From Blastococcus colisei (lineage in GTDB: Bacteria > Actinomycetota > Actinomycetes > Mycobacteriales > Geodermatophilaceae), in assembly GCF_006717095.1 (NCBI RefSeq), contig NZ_VFQE01000001.1:248001-312000 (forward strand): DNA of 64,000 nucleotides, in the 5' to 3' direction. The translations under genes and the position numbers were made by a program. Within the stretch, counting starts at the first letter, position 1. Every line of letters begins with the position of its first letter. The notes beneath the pieces were generated by a model, which saw only the letters and a program-made list of their open reading frames with translations, searched no databases and was not told the DNA's origin. Below are positions 8,560-16,752 of this stretch, in pieces.

Positions 8560-10044
8560 ATGTCCCCCACCGCCACCTATGCCGGCACCGCGCCGGATCG
8601 GCTGATGCTGATAGACGGCAAGCTCTGCGCCAGCGTCGGCGACGGCTGGCTGACCGCCATCGACCCGAGCAACGAGAACGTGCTCGGCCGGGTCCCCGAG
8701 GCCACGGCGGAGGACGTCGAGCTGGCGGTCGCCGCAGCCGACCGCGCCGCGCCCGCGTGGGCCGCCACGCCTGCGCTGGAGCGGGGCCGGCTGGTGCGGG
8801 AGCTCGCCCGCCGCGCCCTGGAGCGGGCCGACGAGCTGCTGGAGCTGGAGGTCCGCGACACCGGGAACACCCGGCGGCGGATGGTCCGCGACGTCACCAT
8901 GGCCACGGATCTGCTGGAGTATTTCGCCGGTCTGGCCCTGGAGACGAAGGGCGAGACCATCCCGTCCACCGCCACCGGGCTGCATCTCTCGGTGCGTGAG
9001 CCCTACGGGGTCGTGGGCCGCATCCTCGCCTTCAACCACCCCTTCTACTTCGCCGCCTCGCGGCTGGCGGCCCCCCTCGTCGCCGGCAACACCGTGGTCC
9101 TGAAGCCGTCGGAGGAGGCGCCGCTGTCGACCACCGTGCTGGCCGAATTGTGTGCGGAGGTCTTTCCGCCCGGCGTGGTCAACATCGTGACCGGCACGGG
9201 CCTCGTCGCCGGGGCCGCTCTGGTCCGGCACCCTCGCGTCAAGCGGCTGACGTTCATCGGATCGGTCCCGACCGGCCGGGCCATCCAGCGCCAGGCTGCG
9301 GAGTCCTCGGTCAAGCACGTCTCGCTCGAGCTGGGCGGCAAGAATCCGATGATCGTCTTCGGTGACGCCGACCCGGAGAAGGTCGCGACCGCGGCGGTCG
9401 CCGGCATGAACTTCGGCCACCAGGGTCAGTCGTGCGGCTCGACCAGCCGGCTGCTGCTCCACGAGGACCTCTACGACGACGTCCTGGCGCGCGTGGTGGA
9501 GAAGGTCACGGCCCTGCGGCTGGGCGACCCCACACGCGACGACACCGACATGGGCCCCCTCAACAACGCCCGGCACCTCCAGAACGTGAAGAGCCACATC
9601 GCGGCTGCGGAGCAGGACGGTGCCCGGCTCGTGACGGGCGGGCGGCGCCCCGGCGGTGCGCAGTTCGAGCGGGGGTTCTGGCTTCAGCCCACAGTGTTCG
9701 CCGACGTGACACCCGACATGCGCCTGTTCCGGAGCGAGGTCTTCGGGCCGGTCCTGGCGGTCAGCAGGTGGTCCGACGACGACGACCTGCTGGCCGTCGC
9801 GAACGGCGTCGACTACGGGCTGACCGCCTCGATCTGGACCGACGACCTGAACCGGGCTCTGGTCACCGCGCGCGCGGTGCAGGCCGGATACGTCTGGATC
9901 AACGGCAACTCGTCGCACTTCCCCGGCACCAGCTTCGGCGGTCGCAAGGAGAGCGGTACCGGAACGGAGGAGGGGCTCGACGAACTGCTCAGCTTCACCG
10001 AGGTCAAGACCATCAACATCGTGCTTCCGGCCCAGCTGTCCTGA
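8560..10044 (+). CDS. NAD(P)-dependent aldehyde dehydrogenase
   Basis: A 494-residue enzyme of the ALDH superfamily oxidising an aldehyde to an acid. General base E257 lies in LELGGKNP and nucleophile C292 in GQSCGSTSR. The Rossmann segment IGSVPTGRAIQRQ and the C-terminal ESGTGTEEG are also present. ATG 8560 has CGAGGAG 7 bases upstream; the ATG at 8554 is too close to that site. Acts downstream of the alcohol dehydrogenase in the same operon and closes the plus-strand catabolic run. Confidence 0.92.
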   Translation: MSPTATYAGTAPDRLMLIDGKLCASVGDGWLTAIDPSNENVLGRVPEATAEDVELAVAAADRAAPAWAATPALERGRLVRELARRALERADELLELEVRDTGNTRRRMVRDVTMATDLLEYFAGLALETKGETIPSTATGLHLSVREPYGVVGRILAFNHPFYFAASRLAAPLVAGNTVVLKPSEEAPLSTTVLAELCAEVFPPGVVNIVTGTGLVAGAALVRHPRVKRLTFIGSVPTGRAIQRQAAESSVKHVSLELGGKNPMIVFGDADPEKVATAAVAGMNFGHQGQSCGSTSRLLLHEDLYDDVLARVVEKVTALRLGDPTRDDTDMGPLNNARHLQNVKSHIAAAEQDGARLVTGGRRPGGAQFERGFWLQPTVFADVTPDMRLFRSEVFGPVLAVSRWSDDDDLLAVANGVDYGLTASIWTDDLNRALVTARAVQAGYVWINGNSSHFPGTSFGGRKESGTGTEEGLDELLSFTEVKTINIVLPAQLS

Positions 10045-10104
10045 CGGGACGGAGCGGCGTGCAGGTGGCCGGATCGGGCGACGCGACAATGCATCGAGAC
10101 CCAT

Positions 10105-10110
10105 TAGGAT
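10105..10110 (+). promoter_or_regulatory. -10 box of a probable leaderless IclR-gene promoter
   Basis: TAGGAT ends 6 bases before the ATG at 10117 and there is no Shine-Dalgarno sequence. Transcription would therefore begin at or next to the start codon. The same arrangement occurs at mftE, the HNH gene and the amidohydrolase gene. Confidence 0.5.
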
Positions 10111-10116
10111 CGTCGG

Positions 10117-10914
10117 ATGGCTGAAACGGTGACCACCGCCGCGAAGGCCGGCCCCGCCTACCCGATCTCGTCCGTGGACAACGCGCTCCGGCTCGTGCTG
10201 ATGCTGCGGGACCAGCCGCGCCTGCGGCTCTCGGGGATCGCCGTGGCGCTGGACATCGCTCCCTCCACCGCGCACCGGCTGCTGGCGATGCTCGTCCATC
10301 ACGGCTTCGTCCGGCAGGAGGATGGCATGGGTACCTATGTCGCCGGTCCGGCGTTGCTGGAGCTGGGGCTGGCTGCCGTGCGCAACCTCGACATCCGCAC
10401 CTACGCCCGGCCGATCCTGGCCGACCTCGCCAGGAAGACCGATGAGACGGTGCATTTGGCGCAGCTGGAGGGCGCCAAGACGCGGTACCTGGCCGCCGCC
10501 GAGAGCGGCCAGCCGCTGCGGGTGGCCGACCGGACCGGCCAGCTCCTCCCGGCGCACCGCACGGCGACCGGCAAGGCGATCCTCGCCTCGTTCACCGGTC
10601 AGCAGCTGGACGAGATCTTCTCGCTGGACCAGCTCGGCAACGGCGAGGGACTCACCCCGGAGGACCGGGCGCAGCTCGATGCCGAGCTGCTCGAGGTACG
10701 GGAACGGGGATATGCGACCAACCACCGGGTGGCAGAGGACATCATCTCCGTCGCCGTGGCGGTGCAGGACCACCGCGGGGCCAGCATCGCCGCCATCAAT
10801 GCGTCCGCGCCGTCGAGCCGCATGACCAAGAAGAGGCAGATCGCCGTGGTTCGGGACCTGCACGCCGCCGCCGCCCAGCTGGAGGGCCTGCTCAGCACCG
10901 GAGGCCGCACCTAG
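10117..10914 (+). CDS. IclR-family transcriptional regulator
   Basis: A 265-residue regulator. The N-terminal winged helix (residues about 20-80) contains LSGIAVALDIAPSTAHRLLAML. The effector domain follows, with the conserved HRTATGKAILA and the closing segment SIAAINASAPSSRM. IclR proteins commonly switch aromatic-catabolic operons in response to ring-cleavage acids. Placed immediately after the aldehyde dehydrogenase gene with its own leaderless-type promoter, it may regulate the island together with the GntR protein. Ligand unknown. Confidence 0.9.
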   Translation: MAETVTTAAKAGPAYPISSVDNALRLVLMLRDQPRLRLSGIAVALDIAPSTAHRLLAMLVHHGFVRQEDGMGTYVAGPALLELGLAAVRNLDIRTYARPILADLARKTDETVHLAQLEGAKTRYLAAAESGQPLRVADRTGQLLPAHRTATGKAILASFTGQQLDEIFSLDQLGNGEGLTPEDRAQLDAELLEVRERGYATNHRVAEDIISVAVAVQDHRGASIAAINASAPSSRMTKKRQIAVVRDLHAAAAQLEGLLSTGGRT

Positions 10915-10949
10915 ACAAGGGCGCCGGCCCCGGGTGTAGCGGTCCTGGC

Positions 10950-12182
10950 TCAGGCCTCGCGGCGGCGCTGGGCGGGTGACGTGGCCAGCAGCGCGTTCTC
11001 GACGGCGGCGTCGCCGAGCTTGCGCTCGAAGCCGGCGGGGATGACGAGGTCGTCGCGACTGAGCTCGGCGACGTCGGGGCGGCCGAGGCCGACCATCGCC
11101 GACCCGAGACCGTCGCGCAACAGGTCGAGCACGTTCTCCACGCCGGCCTGGCCGTTGGCCGCGAGGCCCCACAGGTAGGCGCGGCCGATCATGACCGCCT
11201 TGGCGCCCAGGGCCAGGGCCTTGGCGACGTCGCCACCGCGGCGGATGCCGCCGTCCAGGAGCACCTCGATCTGGTCGCCGACCGCGTCGGCGACCGCCGG
11301 CAGCGCCCGTACCGAGGCCGGCGTGCCGTCGAGGTTGTTGCCGCCGTGGTTGGAGACCGAGATGGCCGTGACTCCCGCGTCGACGGCGCGCCTGGCGTCG
11401 TCGACCCGCATGACGCCCTTGAGCATGAAGGGCCCGTCCCACTGCTCGCGCAGCCAGGCGACGTCCTCCCACGTGGGCATCGGCGACTGCATCCACATGC
11501 CGTAGGCGCCGAAGAAGGTGGGTGCGTCGTCACCGGGGTTCGCCACCATGTTCGGGACGGTGAGGTCCGGGATCTTCCCGGTCCTCGCGAAGTCCAGGAG
11601 CCAGCGCGGCTTGACCAGGACCTGGGGCGCGTACCGGCGGGCCGCCGCGAAGTCGATCTTCTCCGGGATGAACGGGCTGCCCCAGTCGCGGCCGTACGCG
11701 AAGGACCAGTCGAGCGTGGCGATCAGCCCGACGGCGCCGGCCTTCCTGGCCCGCTCCATGCGGGCGAGCATCTCCTCGCGGGTGCCCACCCAGTACATCT
11801 GGAAGAAGGTCTGCGGGTTGGCCGCGGCGACCTCCTCGATCGGCTTGCTCGCGAACGACGAGAGCCCCATCGACACCCCGCGGGCGGCTGCGGCGCGGGC
11901 GACGGCGACCTCGCCGTCGGGGTGGACCGCCTGCACACCGGTCGGGCTGATCAGAATCGGCATCGACATGGACTGGCCCATGACGGTCACGCCCATGGTG
12001 CGCTCGTTGGCCAGGCCGGCGGTGTGGGGGGCGAAGCCGATCTCGGCGAAGGCGGCCAGGTTGTCCTCGAGGGTCAGGCCGCGCTCGGAGCCGGCGACCA
12101 GGGCGCCGTACACGCCCTTGGGCAGCCGCTTCCTGGCCCGGCGCTGGGCCTCGGCGACCGACTCGAACCACGGGTTAGCCAT
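10950..12182 (-). CDS. mftD: pre-mycofactocin synthase MftD (FMN-dependent)
   Basis: A 410-residue flavoenzyme of the L-lactate dehydrogenase/glycolate oxidase fold. In mycofactocin biosynthesis it oxidatively deaminates AHDP, the heterocycle released by MftE, to give redox-active pre-mycofactocin. The FMN barrel motif with the catalytic His is visible as SNHGGNNLDGTPAS, followed by the phosphate-binding LLDGGIRRGGDVAKALALGAKAVMIGR split over two strands. ATG 12182 is chosen because GAGGAGG precedes it; upstream in-frame starts would cross the operator. It lies downstream of mftR on the minus strand, divergent from mftABC. In many genomes mftD follows mftC, so this is a rearranged position. 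Confidence 0.93.
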   Translation of the reverse strand: MANPWFESVAEAQRRARKRLPKGVYGALVAGSERGLTLEDNLAAFAEIGFAPHTAGLANERTMGVTVMGQSMSMPILISPTGVQAVHPDGEVAVARAAAARGVSMGLSSFASKPIEEVAAANPQTFFQMYWVGTREEMLARMERARKAGAVGLIATLDWSFAYGRDWGSPFIPEKIDFAAARRYAPQVLVKPRWLLDFARTGKIPDLTVPNMVANPGDDAPTFFGAYGMWMQSPMPTWEDVAWLREQWDGPFMLKGVMRVDDARRAVDAGVTAISVSNHGGNNLDGTPASVRALPAVADAVGDQIEVLLDGGIRRGGDVAKALALGAKAVMIGRAYLWGLAANGQAGVENVLDLLRDGLGSAMVGLGRPDVAELSRDDLVIPAGFERKLGDAAVENALLATSPAQRRREA

Positions 12183-12239
12183 CGTCGGACCTCCTCGGGC
12201 CCGGTCGTCCGGGTCCATCGACCGGCCCTCGACGGCCGG

Positions 12240-12260
12240 TGGCACTGAGTGCCAGCCTAT
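12240..12260 (-). promoter_or_regulatory. palindromic operator at the mftD promoter
   Basis: TGGCACT-G-AGTGCCA at 12240-12254 is a perfect 7-bp inverted repeat around a single base. On the minus strand it directly abuts a TAGGCT -10-like box (12259-12254), so it would cover the transcription start of mftD. Its half-site GTGGCAC plus a pyrimidine and G recurs in the palindrome before mftA. Binding by MftR is inferred. Confidence 0.55.
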
Positions 12261-12422
12261 CCGTCGGTGCGGGCACCAACGCTCCCCCCGCGAGGGTGGA
12301 CCCCGCGGATGCCCGGCCGCGTCGGCTGACGTCCAGCCGTGCTCCGGCGCGGCTCGACGTCAGGTCGGGCGGCTCCCCATGCGCGCCGCACCTCATCGCA
12401 GGTGTCGCAGGGAGTCCGGTCC

Positions 12423-13022
12423 TCACCGGCCGAGGGTCGGGAATCCCGCCGCCATCTCGTCGAACGCTCGGTGCAGGAGCCGGGTGAGGGAGGACCGCCC
12501 GTCGGCGAGCCACGCCTCGAACGCCGTCGTCGCCGCCGCCCGGGTGCTCGCCGCCACCAGCCGGGGGACCAGCGCGTCGGCCGAGGTCCGGGTCCGCTCG
12601 GCGACGTGCCGCGCGACCACCCGGTCGACCTCGGCGAACCGCAGCTGCGAGTGCGCCAGCAGCGCCGGCTCGCCCAGGATCAGCCGCATGCGCTCGCGGA
12701 GCAGCGGCAGTTCGGCGTCCGGATAGTCGTTCGCCTCGACGTAGGCCGCGCAGACCGAGGCGAGCACCCCCGTCGCAGGGTCCGTGGCGGTGAGCAAACC
12801 CTCCAGGCGGGCGACGTGGCCGGCGAAGTCGCCCCACACGGCGTCGGCCTTCGTGGGGTAGTAGCGGAAGAACGTCCGGCGGCTGATGCCTGCGGAGTCG
12901 GCGACCTCGTCGCTGGTCACGTTCTCGAAGCCGCGGGAGGCGAAGAGCTCCAGGGCCGCCCGCTCGACGCGCACCCGCGTGCCCCCGGTCGGTGGTGTCC
13001 CCGTCCCGGTCACGCGCAGCAT
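12423..13022 (-). CDS. mftR: mycofactocin system TetR-family regulator MftR
   Basis: A 199-residue TetR protein. The HTH at residues about 20-65 reads GFENVTSDEVADSAGISRR then TFFRYYPTKADAV, the signature of MftR-type regulators. The helical C-terminal ligand domain ends in DEMAAGFPTLGR. ATG 13022 is preferred because the longer frame to 13070 would consume the intergenic operator. Mycobacterial MftR represses MFT synthesis and is released by long-chain acyl-CoAs. Here the gene is divergent from mftA with 78 bp between starts, so it can control both directions and possibly mftD 240 bp downstream. Confidence 0.9.
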   Translation of the reverse strand: MLRVTGTGTPPTGGTRVRVERAALELFASRGFENVTSDEVADSAGISRRTFFRYYPTKADAVWGDFAGHVARLEGLLTATDPATGVLASVCAAYVEANDYPDAELPLLRERMRLILGEPALLAHSQLRFAEVDRVVARHVAERTRTSADALVPRLVAASTRAAATTAFEAWLADGRSSLTRLLHRAFDEMAAGFPTLGR

Positions 13023-13026
13023 TGTG

Positions 13027-13061
13027 CCGGTGTTGCCAGTGGCACCGGGTGTCACTAACGT
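13027..13061 (+). promoter_or_regulatory. mftA promoter overlapped by candidate MftR operator
   Basis: Predicted -35 TTGCCA (13033-13038), 17-bp spacer, -10 TAACGT (13056-13061), giving a leader of about 35 bases before mftA. A nested palindrome covers the -35: outer arms CCGGTG (13027-13032) and CACCGG (13043-13048), inner TGCCA-G-TGGCA (13034-13044). It shares GTGGCAC with the mftD palindrome. A repressor here would block RNA polymerase at mftABC and also lie just upstream of mftR. Confidence 0.6.
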
Positions 13062-13100
13062 CCGCGGCACCCGCCCTCGCCCCGCTCCGGAGGTATCGCC

Positions 13101-13235
13101 ATGCCCGAGACGCCCCAGACCGACGTTCCCGTCCTCGAGGCCGGATCGGGCGGGCAGGCCCTCGTCGAGGAGGACCTGGTGGAGGAGTCGCTGGTCGAGG
13201 AGGTCTCCATCGACGGCATGTGCGGCGTCTACTGA
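13101..13235 (+). CDS. mftA: mycofactocin precursor peptide MftA
   Basis: A 44-residue ribosomally made precursor. It ends in IDGMCGVY, the conserved core: MftC decarboxylates the last Tyr and joins it to the adjacent Val, and MftE later releases the Val-Tyr-derived heterocycle. The remainder is an acidic leader for MftB binding and contains three tandem pentapeptides, LVEED-LVEES-LVEEV (residues 21-35). GGAGG sits 9 bases before the ATG. Clearly the start of the mftABC operon; nothing is truncated. Confidence 0.96.
   Translation: MPETPQTDVPVLEAGSGGQALVEEDLVEESLVEEVSIDGMCGVY
13161..13205 (+). repeat. three 15-bp tandem repeats inside mftA
   Basis: Three consecutive 15-base units encode LVEED, LVEES and LVEEV in the MftA leader. 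They differ mainly at third codon positions and the last codon. The number of units could vary by slippage and would change the length of the leader peptide. Confidence 0.75.
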
Positions 13236-13261
13236 GCCGCCCGGTCGACGAGGTCGCCACC

Positions 13262-13549
13262 GTGCTGACGGACGTCGCCTTCGATCCGTCGCTGCCGTGG
13301 CAGAAGGCCCGGTCGGTGGCGCTGCGGCCGGAGCCGTTCGGTGCGCTGGCCTACCACTTCGGCAACCGGAAGCTCTCCTTCCTGAAGTCGAGGACGCTGG
13401 TCGCCGTCGTGGAAGCGCTGGCCACCCACCCGAGTGCCGAGGCGACGCTGGCCGCCTGCGCCGTGCCTGACGGGCAGCGCCCCGCCTACGTCAAGGCGCT
13501 GGCCGACCTTGCCCGTTCGCAGATGATCGAGCCCCGGGAGACCCCGTGA
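13262..13549 (+). CDS. mftB: mycofactocin peptide chaperone MftB
   Basis: A 95-residue PqqD-like RiPP recognition element that presents the MftA leader to MftC. The family core RPEPFGALAYHFGNRKLSFLK is present, with a C-terminal helix (PAYVKALADLARSQMIEPRE). GTG 13262 is chosen because GAGG lies 8 bases upstream and it gives a normal length; a GTG at 13220 would overlap mftA by 16 bases without a good ribosome site. Its stop overlaps the mftC start. Confidence 0.92.
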   Translation: MLTDVAFDPSLPWQKARSVALRPEPFGALAYHFGNRKLSFLKSRTLVAVVEALATHPSAEATLAACAVPDGQRPAYVKALADLARSQMIEPRETP

Positions 13550-14769
13550 CCACCGTCTTGCCGTCCCGCCCGCAGCGCCCCCAGGGCGGCCGGCTGGTCG
13601 ACCAGTTCGAGTACGGCCTGGACGCCCCGATCTGCCTGACCTGGGAGCTCACCTACGCCTGCAACCTGGCGTGCGTGCACTGCCTGTCCTCCTCGGGACG
13701 ACGCGACCCGCGCGAGCTCTCCACCGCCGAGGCCGAGGCGGTCATCGACGAGCTGCAGCGGATGCAGGTCTTCTACGTCAACGTCGGCGGCGGCGAGCCC
13801 ACCGTGCGCCCGGACTTCTGGCACCTGCTCGACTACGCCATCGGCCACGACGTCGGCGTCAAGTTCTCCACCAACGGCATCAGGCTCGACCGGGCCCGCG
13901 CCGACCAGCTGGCCCGCACCGACTACGTCGACGTCCAGATCTCCCTGGACGGCGCGACCGCCGAGGTGAACGACGCCGTCCGCGGCACCGGCTCCTTCGC
14001 GACGGCCGTGAAGGCCCTGGAGAACCTGGCCGAGGCCGGGATGAAAGATGTCAAGGTCTCGGTCGTCGTCACCCGCGAGAACGCCGGGCAGCTCGACGAC
14101 TTCAGGGCGCTCACCGACCGCTACGGCGCCCAGCTGCGGATCACCCGCTTCCGGCCCGCGGGGCGCGGTGCCGACGTCTGGGACCGGCTGCACCCCACCC
14201 AGCAGCAGCAGCGGGAGCTGTACGCCTGGCTGCTCGACAACGGCGACCGGGTGCTGACCGGCGACTCCTTCTTCCACCTCTCGGCGCTCGGCGAGGCCCT
14301 GCCCGGGCTCAACCTGTGCGGCGCGGGCCGGGTGGTCTGCCTGATCGACCCGGTCGGCGACGTCTACGCCTGCCCGTTCGCCATCCACGAGAACTTCCTC
14401 GCCGGCAACGTGCGCGACGAGGGCGGCTTCCAGCGGGTGTGGCAGCAGTCGGAGCTGTTCGCCGACCTGCGCAACCCGCAGACGGAGGGCGCATGCACCA
14501 AGTGCGCCCACTTCGACGCCTGCCGCGGCGGTTGCATGGCGGCCAAGTTCTTCACCGGGCTGCCCCTGGACGGCCCCGACCCCGAGTGCGTGCAGGGCTA
14601 CGGCGAGACGGCGCTGGCCGCCCGCGACCTGGGGCTGGCCACCCCGCGCAGCCACATCGACCACTCGCACAAGGGCCCGGTCCGCGGCCAGCCCACGCTG
14701 CTGGGCATCCCGTCGATCCCCAGCAAGATCTGCGACGAGTCACCGCTGGCCGGGCTCGACCTGCGCTGA
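13546..14769 (+). CDS. mftC: mycofactocin radical SAM maturase MftC
   Basis: A 407-residue radical SAM/SPASM enzyme. C39, C43 and C46 (CNLACVHC) bind the SAM [4Fe-4S] cluster, and NVGGGEPT is the SAM-binding loop. The SPASM domain has the cysteine series starting at CGAGRVVC and CPF, then CTKCAHFDACRGGC, for auxiliary clusters. It performs oxidative decarboxylation of the MftA C-terminal Tyr and then the Val-Tyr cross-link. Its GTG overlaps the mftB stop (GTGA). The tail DESPLAGLDLR is typical of the family. Confidence 0.96.
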   Translation: MTTVLPSRPQRPQGGRLVDQFEYGLDAPICLTWELTYACNLACVHCLSSSGRRDPRELSTAEAEAVIDELQRMQVFYVNVGGGEPTVRPDFWHLLDYAIGHDVGVKFSTNGIRLDRARADQLARTDYVDVQISLDGATAEVNDAVRGTGSFATAVKALENLAEAGMKDVKVSVVVTRENAGQLDDFRALTDRYGAQLRITRFRPAGRGADVWDRLHPTQQQQRELYAWLLDNGDRVLTGDSFFHLSALGEALPGLNLCGAGRVVCLIDPVGDVYACPFAIHENFLAGNVRDEGGFQRVWQQSELFADLRNPQTEGACTKCAHFDACRGGCMAAKFFTGLPLDGPDPECVQGYGETALAARDLGLATPRSHIDHSHKGPVRGQPTLLGIPSIPSKICDESPLAGLDLR

Positions 14770-14855
14770 AACGTCTCCCGCGGTGATCCACCCCGAAGGG
14801 GGCAGCTGACCGGTCGGGGGTACAGCGAGCCGGGCGAGCAGCCGATGCGGGGAAC

Positions 14856-16739
14856 GTGATCCTCCGACTCCGCGACCGGTGTGCCCGGCTGCTGCCCGAG
14901 GGTCGGCTGCTGCCCGAGGCCGTCTGGGAGCGTCGGCACCGCGCCATCATGCGGCTCTGCCTGGCCTCGGCCGGGCTGCTCGTGCTCGTCGCCTGGCTGC
15001 AGGGCGGCGGTCAGCCGGCCGCCGTCGCCGTCCTGGCCGCCGTGGCCGGCCCCGTCGCCCTGGCCGCCGTCCCGCGGCTGGGACGCAAGGGCCGCGCCGC
15101 CGCGACGACGGCGAGCCTCCTGGCCGCTTCCGTGGCGCTGGTCCATCTCTGGGGCGGGGTCACCGAGGCGCACTTCATCTTCTTCGTGATGATCGGCGTC
15201 GTCTCGCTGTACCAGGACTGGGTGCCGTACGGCATCGCCCTGGTCGTCGTCGTCGTGCACCACGGCGTCTTCGGCACGATGTACCCGCACGAGGTGTACA
15301 GCCACGACGCGGTGCACGACCCCTGGCTGTGGGCGGGGATCCACGCGGCGTTCGTGCTCGCGGCGAGCATCGCTCACCTGGCCGCCTGGCGGCTCAACGA
15401 GGACCAGGTCCTCAGCGACCCCCTGACCGGCCTGGCCAACCGGACGCTGCTCGAGGAGATCACCCACCGCCTGCTGGCTCGAGGCGGAGCGGTCAGCCTG
15501 CTGTTCATCGACCTCGACGACTTCAAGGACATCAACGACAGCCGCGGGCACGCGGCCGGCGACGGGCTGCTGCTGGTCCTCGCCGAGCGGCTCCACGGTT
15601 GCGTGCGGCCGGGGGACGTCGTCGCGCGGATCGGCGGCGACGAGTTCGCCGTCGTCGTCAACGGTGGCCCGGACGTCGCCCGCTCGGTCGGCGAGCGCGC
15701 CCTCGTGGCGCTGTCGGTCCCCGTGCCACTGGCCGACGGCATGGTGACGGTGCACGCCAGCGTGGGTGTCGCCGCCTCCACGGACGCCACCGACCGCACC
15801 GCCGGCGCTCTGCTCCGCAACGCCGACCTCGCCATGTACCTGGCGAAGGCCCAGGGCAAGAACCGGCTGGTCGTCTACGCCGACGGCATGGCCGAGGCCG
15901 CGCGCCGCCGCGCGGGCCTTGCCCAGGACCTGGCCGTCGCCGCCGACGCCGGGCAGCTGGAGGTCCACTACCAGCCGACGGTGCGCCTGACCGACGGCCG
16001 GACCACCGGGTTCGAGGCGCTGGTCCGCTGGAACCACCCCGGCGGCGGCCTGGTGCCGCCCGGGGAGTTCATCCCGCTCGCCGAGGAGACCGGCGCGATC
16101 ACCGGCATCGCCCGCTGGGTGCTGCGCGAGGCCCTGCGCCAGGGCGCCGTCTGGCTGGCGGAGACCGGGACGCCGCTGCGCATGGCCGTCAACCTCTCGC
16201 CGCGCCAGTTCCAGGACGGCGACGTGACCGCCGACGTCGTGGCCGCGCTCGAGGAGAGCGGATTCCCCGCGGAGCTGCTCACCCTCGAGGTCACCGAGGG
16301 CGTCCTGGTCCGGGACGTCGACTCGGTCGTCGCCCACCTGGAGGCGCTGCGCACCCTGGGGATCCGCATCGCCATCGACGACTTCGGCACCGGATTCTCC
16401 GGACTGTCCTACCTGCGCCACCTGCCGGCCGACATCATCAAGATCGATCGCAGCTTCGTCATGGACCTGCCGCGGGGCCGCTCGGCCACCACGTTGATCA
16501 CGTCGATCGTCGAGCTGGCCCGCACCCTGGGCCTCGACGTCGTCGCAGAGGGCGTGGAGACCGAGGGGCAGCGCCAGGCGCTCGCCGACCTGCACTGCGC
16601 CCAGGCGCAGGGCTACCTGTTCGCCCGGCCCGCCCCGGCCGCGCGCGCCGGGGCGAGCCTGCCGGGCCGTCCGGCGCGGGTGCCGGCGCAGCCCGGGGCG
16701 CCCGCGGTCGAGCGGTTGCAGGGCACCCGCAGGCACTGA
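14856..16739 (+). CDS. membrane GGDEF-EAL protein (cyclic-di-GMP synthase/phosphodiesterase)
   Basis: A 627-residue membrane protein. About residues 30-185 form a multi-helix sensor with His-rich loops (VVHHGVFGTMYPHEVYSHDAVH). The GGDEF domain has an intact GGDEF at 260-264 and an RxxD inhibitory I-site (RPGD 251-254) five residues before it. The EAL domain has EAL at 387-389, NLSPRQ, EVTEG, DDFGTGFSGLSYL, KIDRSF and EGVETEGQ, so both catalytic sites look competent. It lies 86 bp downstream of mftC on the same strand, an unusual neighbour for the MFT operon. Whether it is read from the mftA promoter is unknown. Confidence 0.93.
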   Translation: MILRLRDRCARLLPEGRLLPEAVWERRHRAIMRLCLASAGLLVLVAWLQGGGQPAAVAVLAAVAGPVALAAVPRLGRKGRAAATTASLLAASVALVHLWGGVTEAHFIFFVMIGVVSLYQDWVPYGIALVVVVVHHGVFGTMYPHEVYSHDAVHDPWLWAGIHAAFVLAASIAHLAAWRLNEDQVLSDPLTGLANRTLLEEITHRLLARGGAVSLLFIDLDDFKDINDSRGHAAGDGLLLVLAERLHGCVRPGDVVARIGGDEFAVVVNGGPDVARSVGERALVALSVPVPLADGMVTVHASVGVAASTDATDRTAGALLRNADLAMYLAKAQGKNRLVVYADGMAEAARRRAGLAQDLAVAADAGQLEVHYQPTVRLTDGRTTGFEALVRWNHPGGGLVPPGEFIPLAEETGAITGIARWVLREALRQGAVWLAETGTPLRMAVNLSPRQFQDGDVTADVVAALEESGFPAELLTLEVTEGVLVRDVDSVVAHLEALRTLGIRIAIDDFGTGFSGLSYLRHLPADIIKIDRSFVMDLPRGRSATTLITSIVELARTLGLDVVAEGVETEGQRQALADLHCAQAQGYLFARPAPAARAGASLPGRPARVPAQPGAPAVERLQGTRRH

Positions 16740-16752
16740 GCCGGGAGCGCGC

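Noticed and set aside
14770-14855. Possible flagellar-type (sigma28) promoter or riboswitch before the GGDEF-EAL gene
   Set aside because: Only a partial GCCGAT-like -10 and no matching -35 at the right spacing; the GC-rich repeats there do not match a known riboswitch class.
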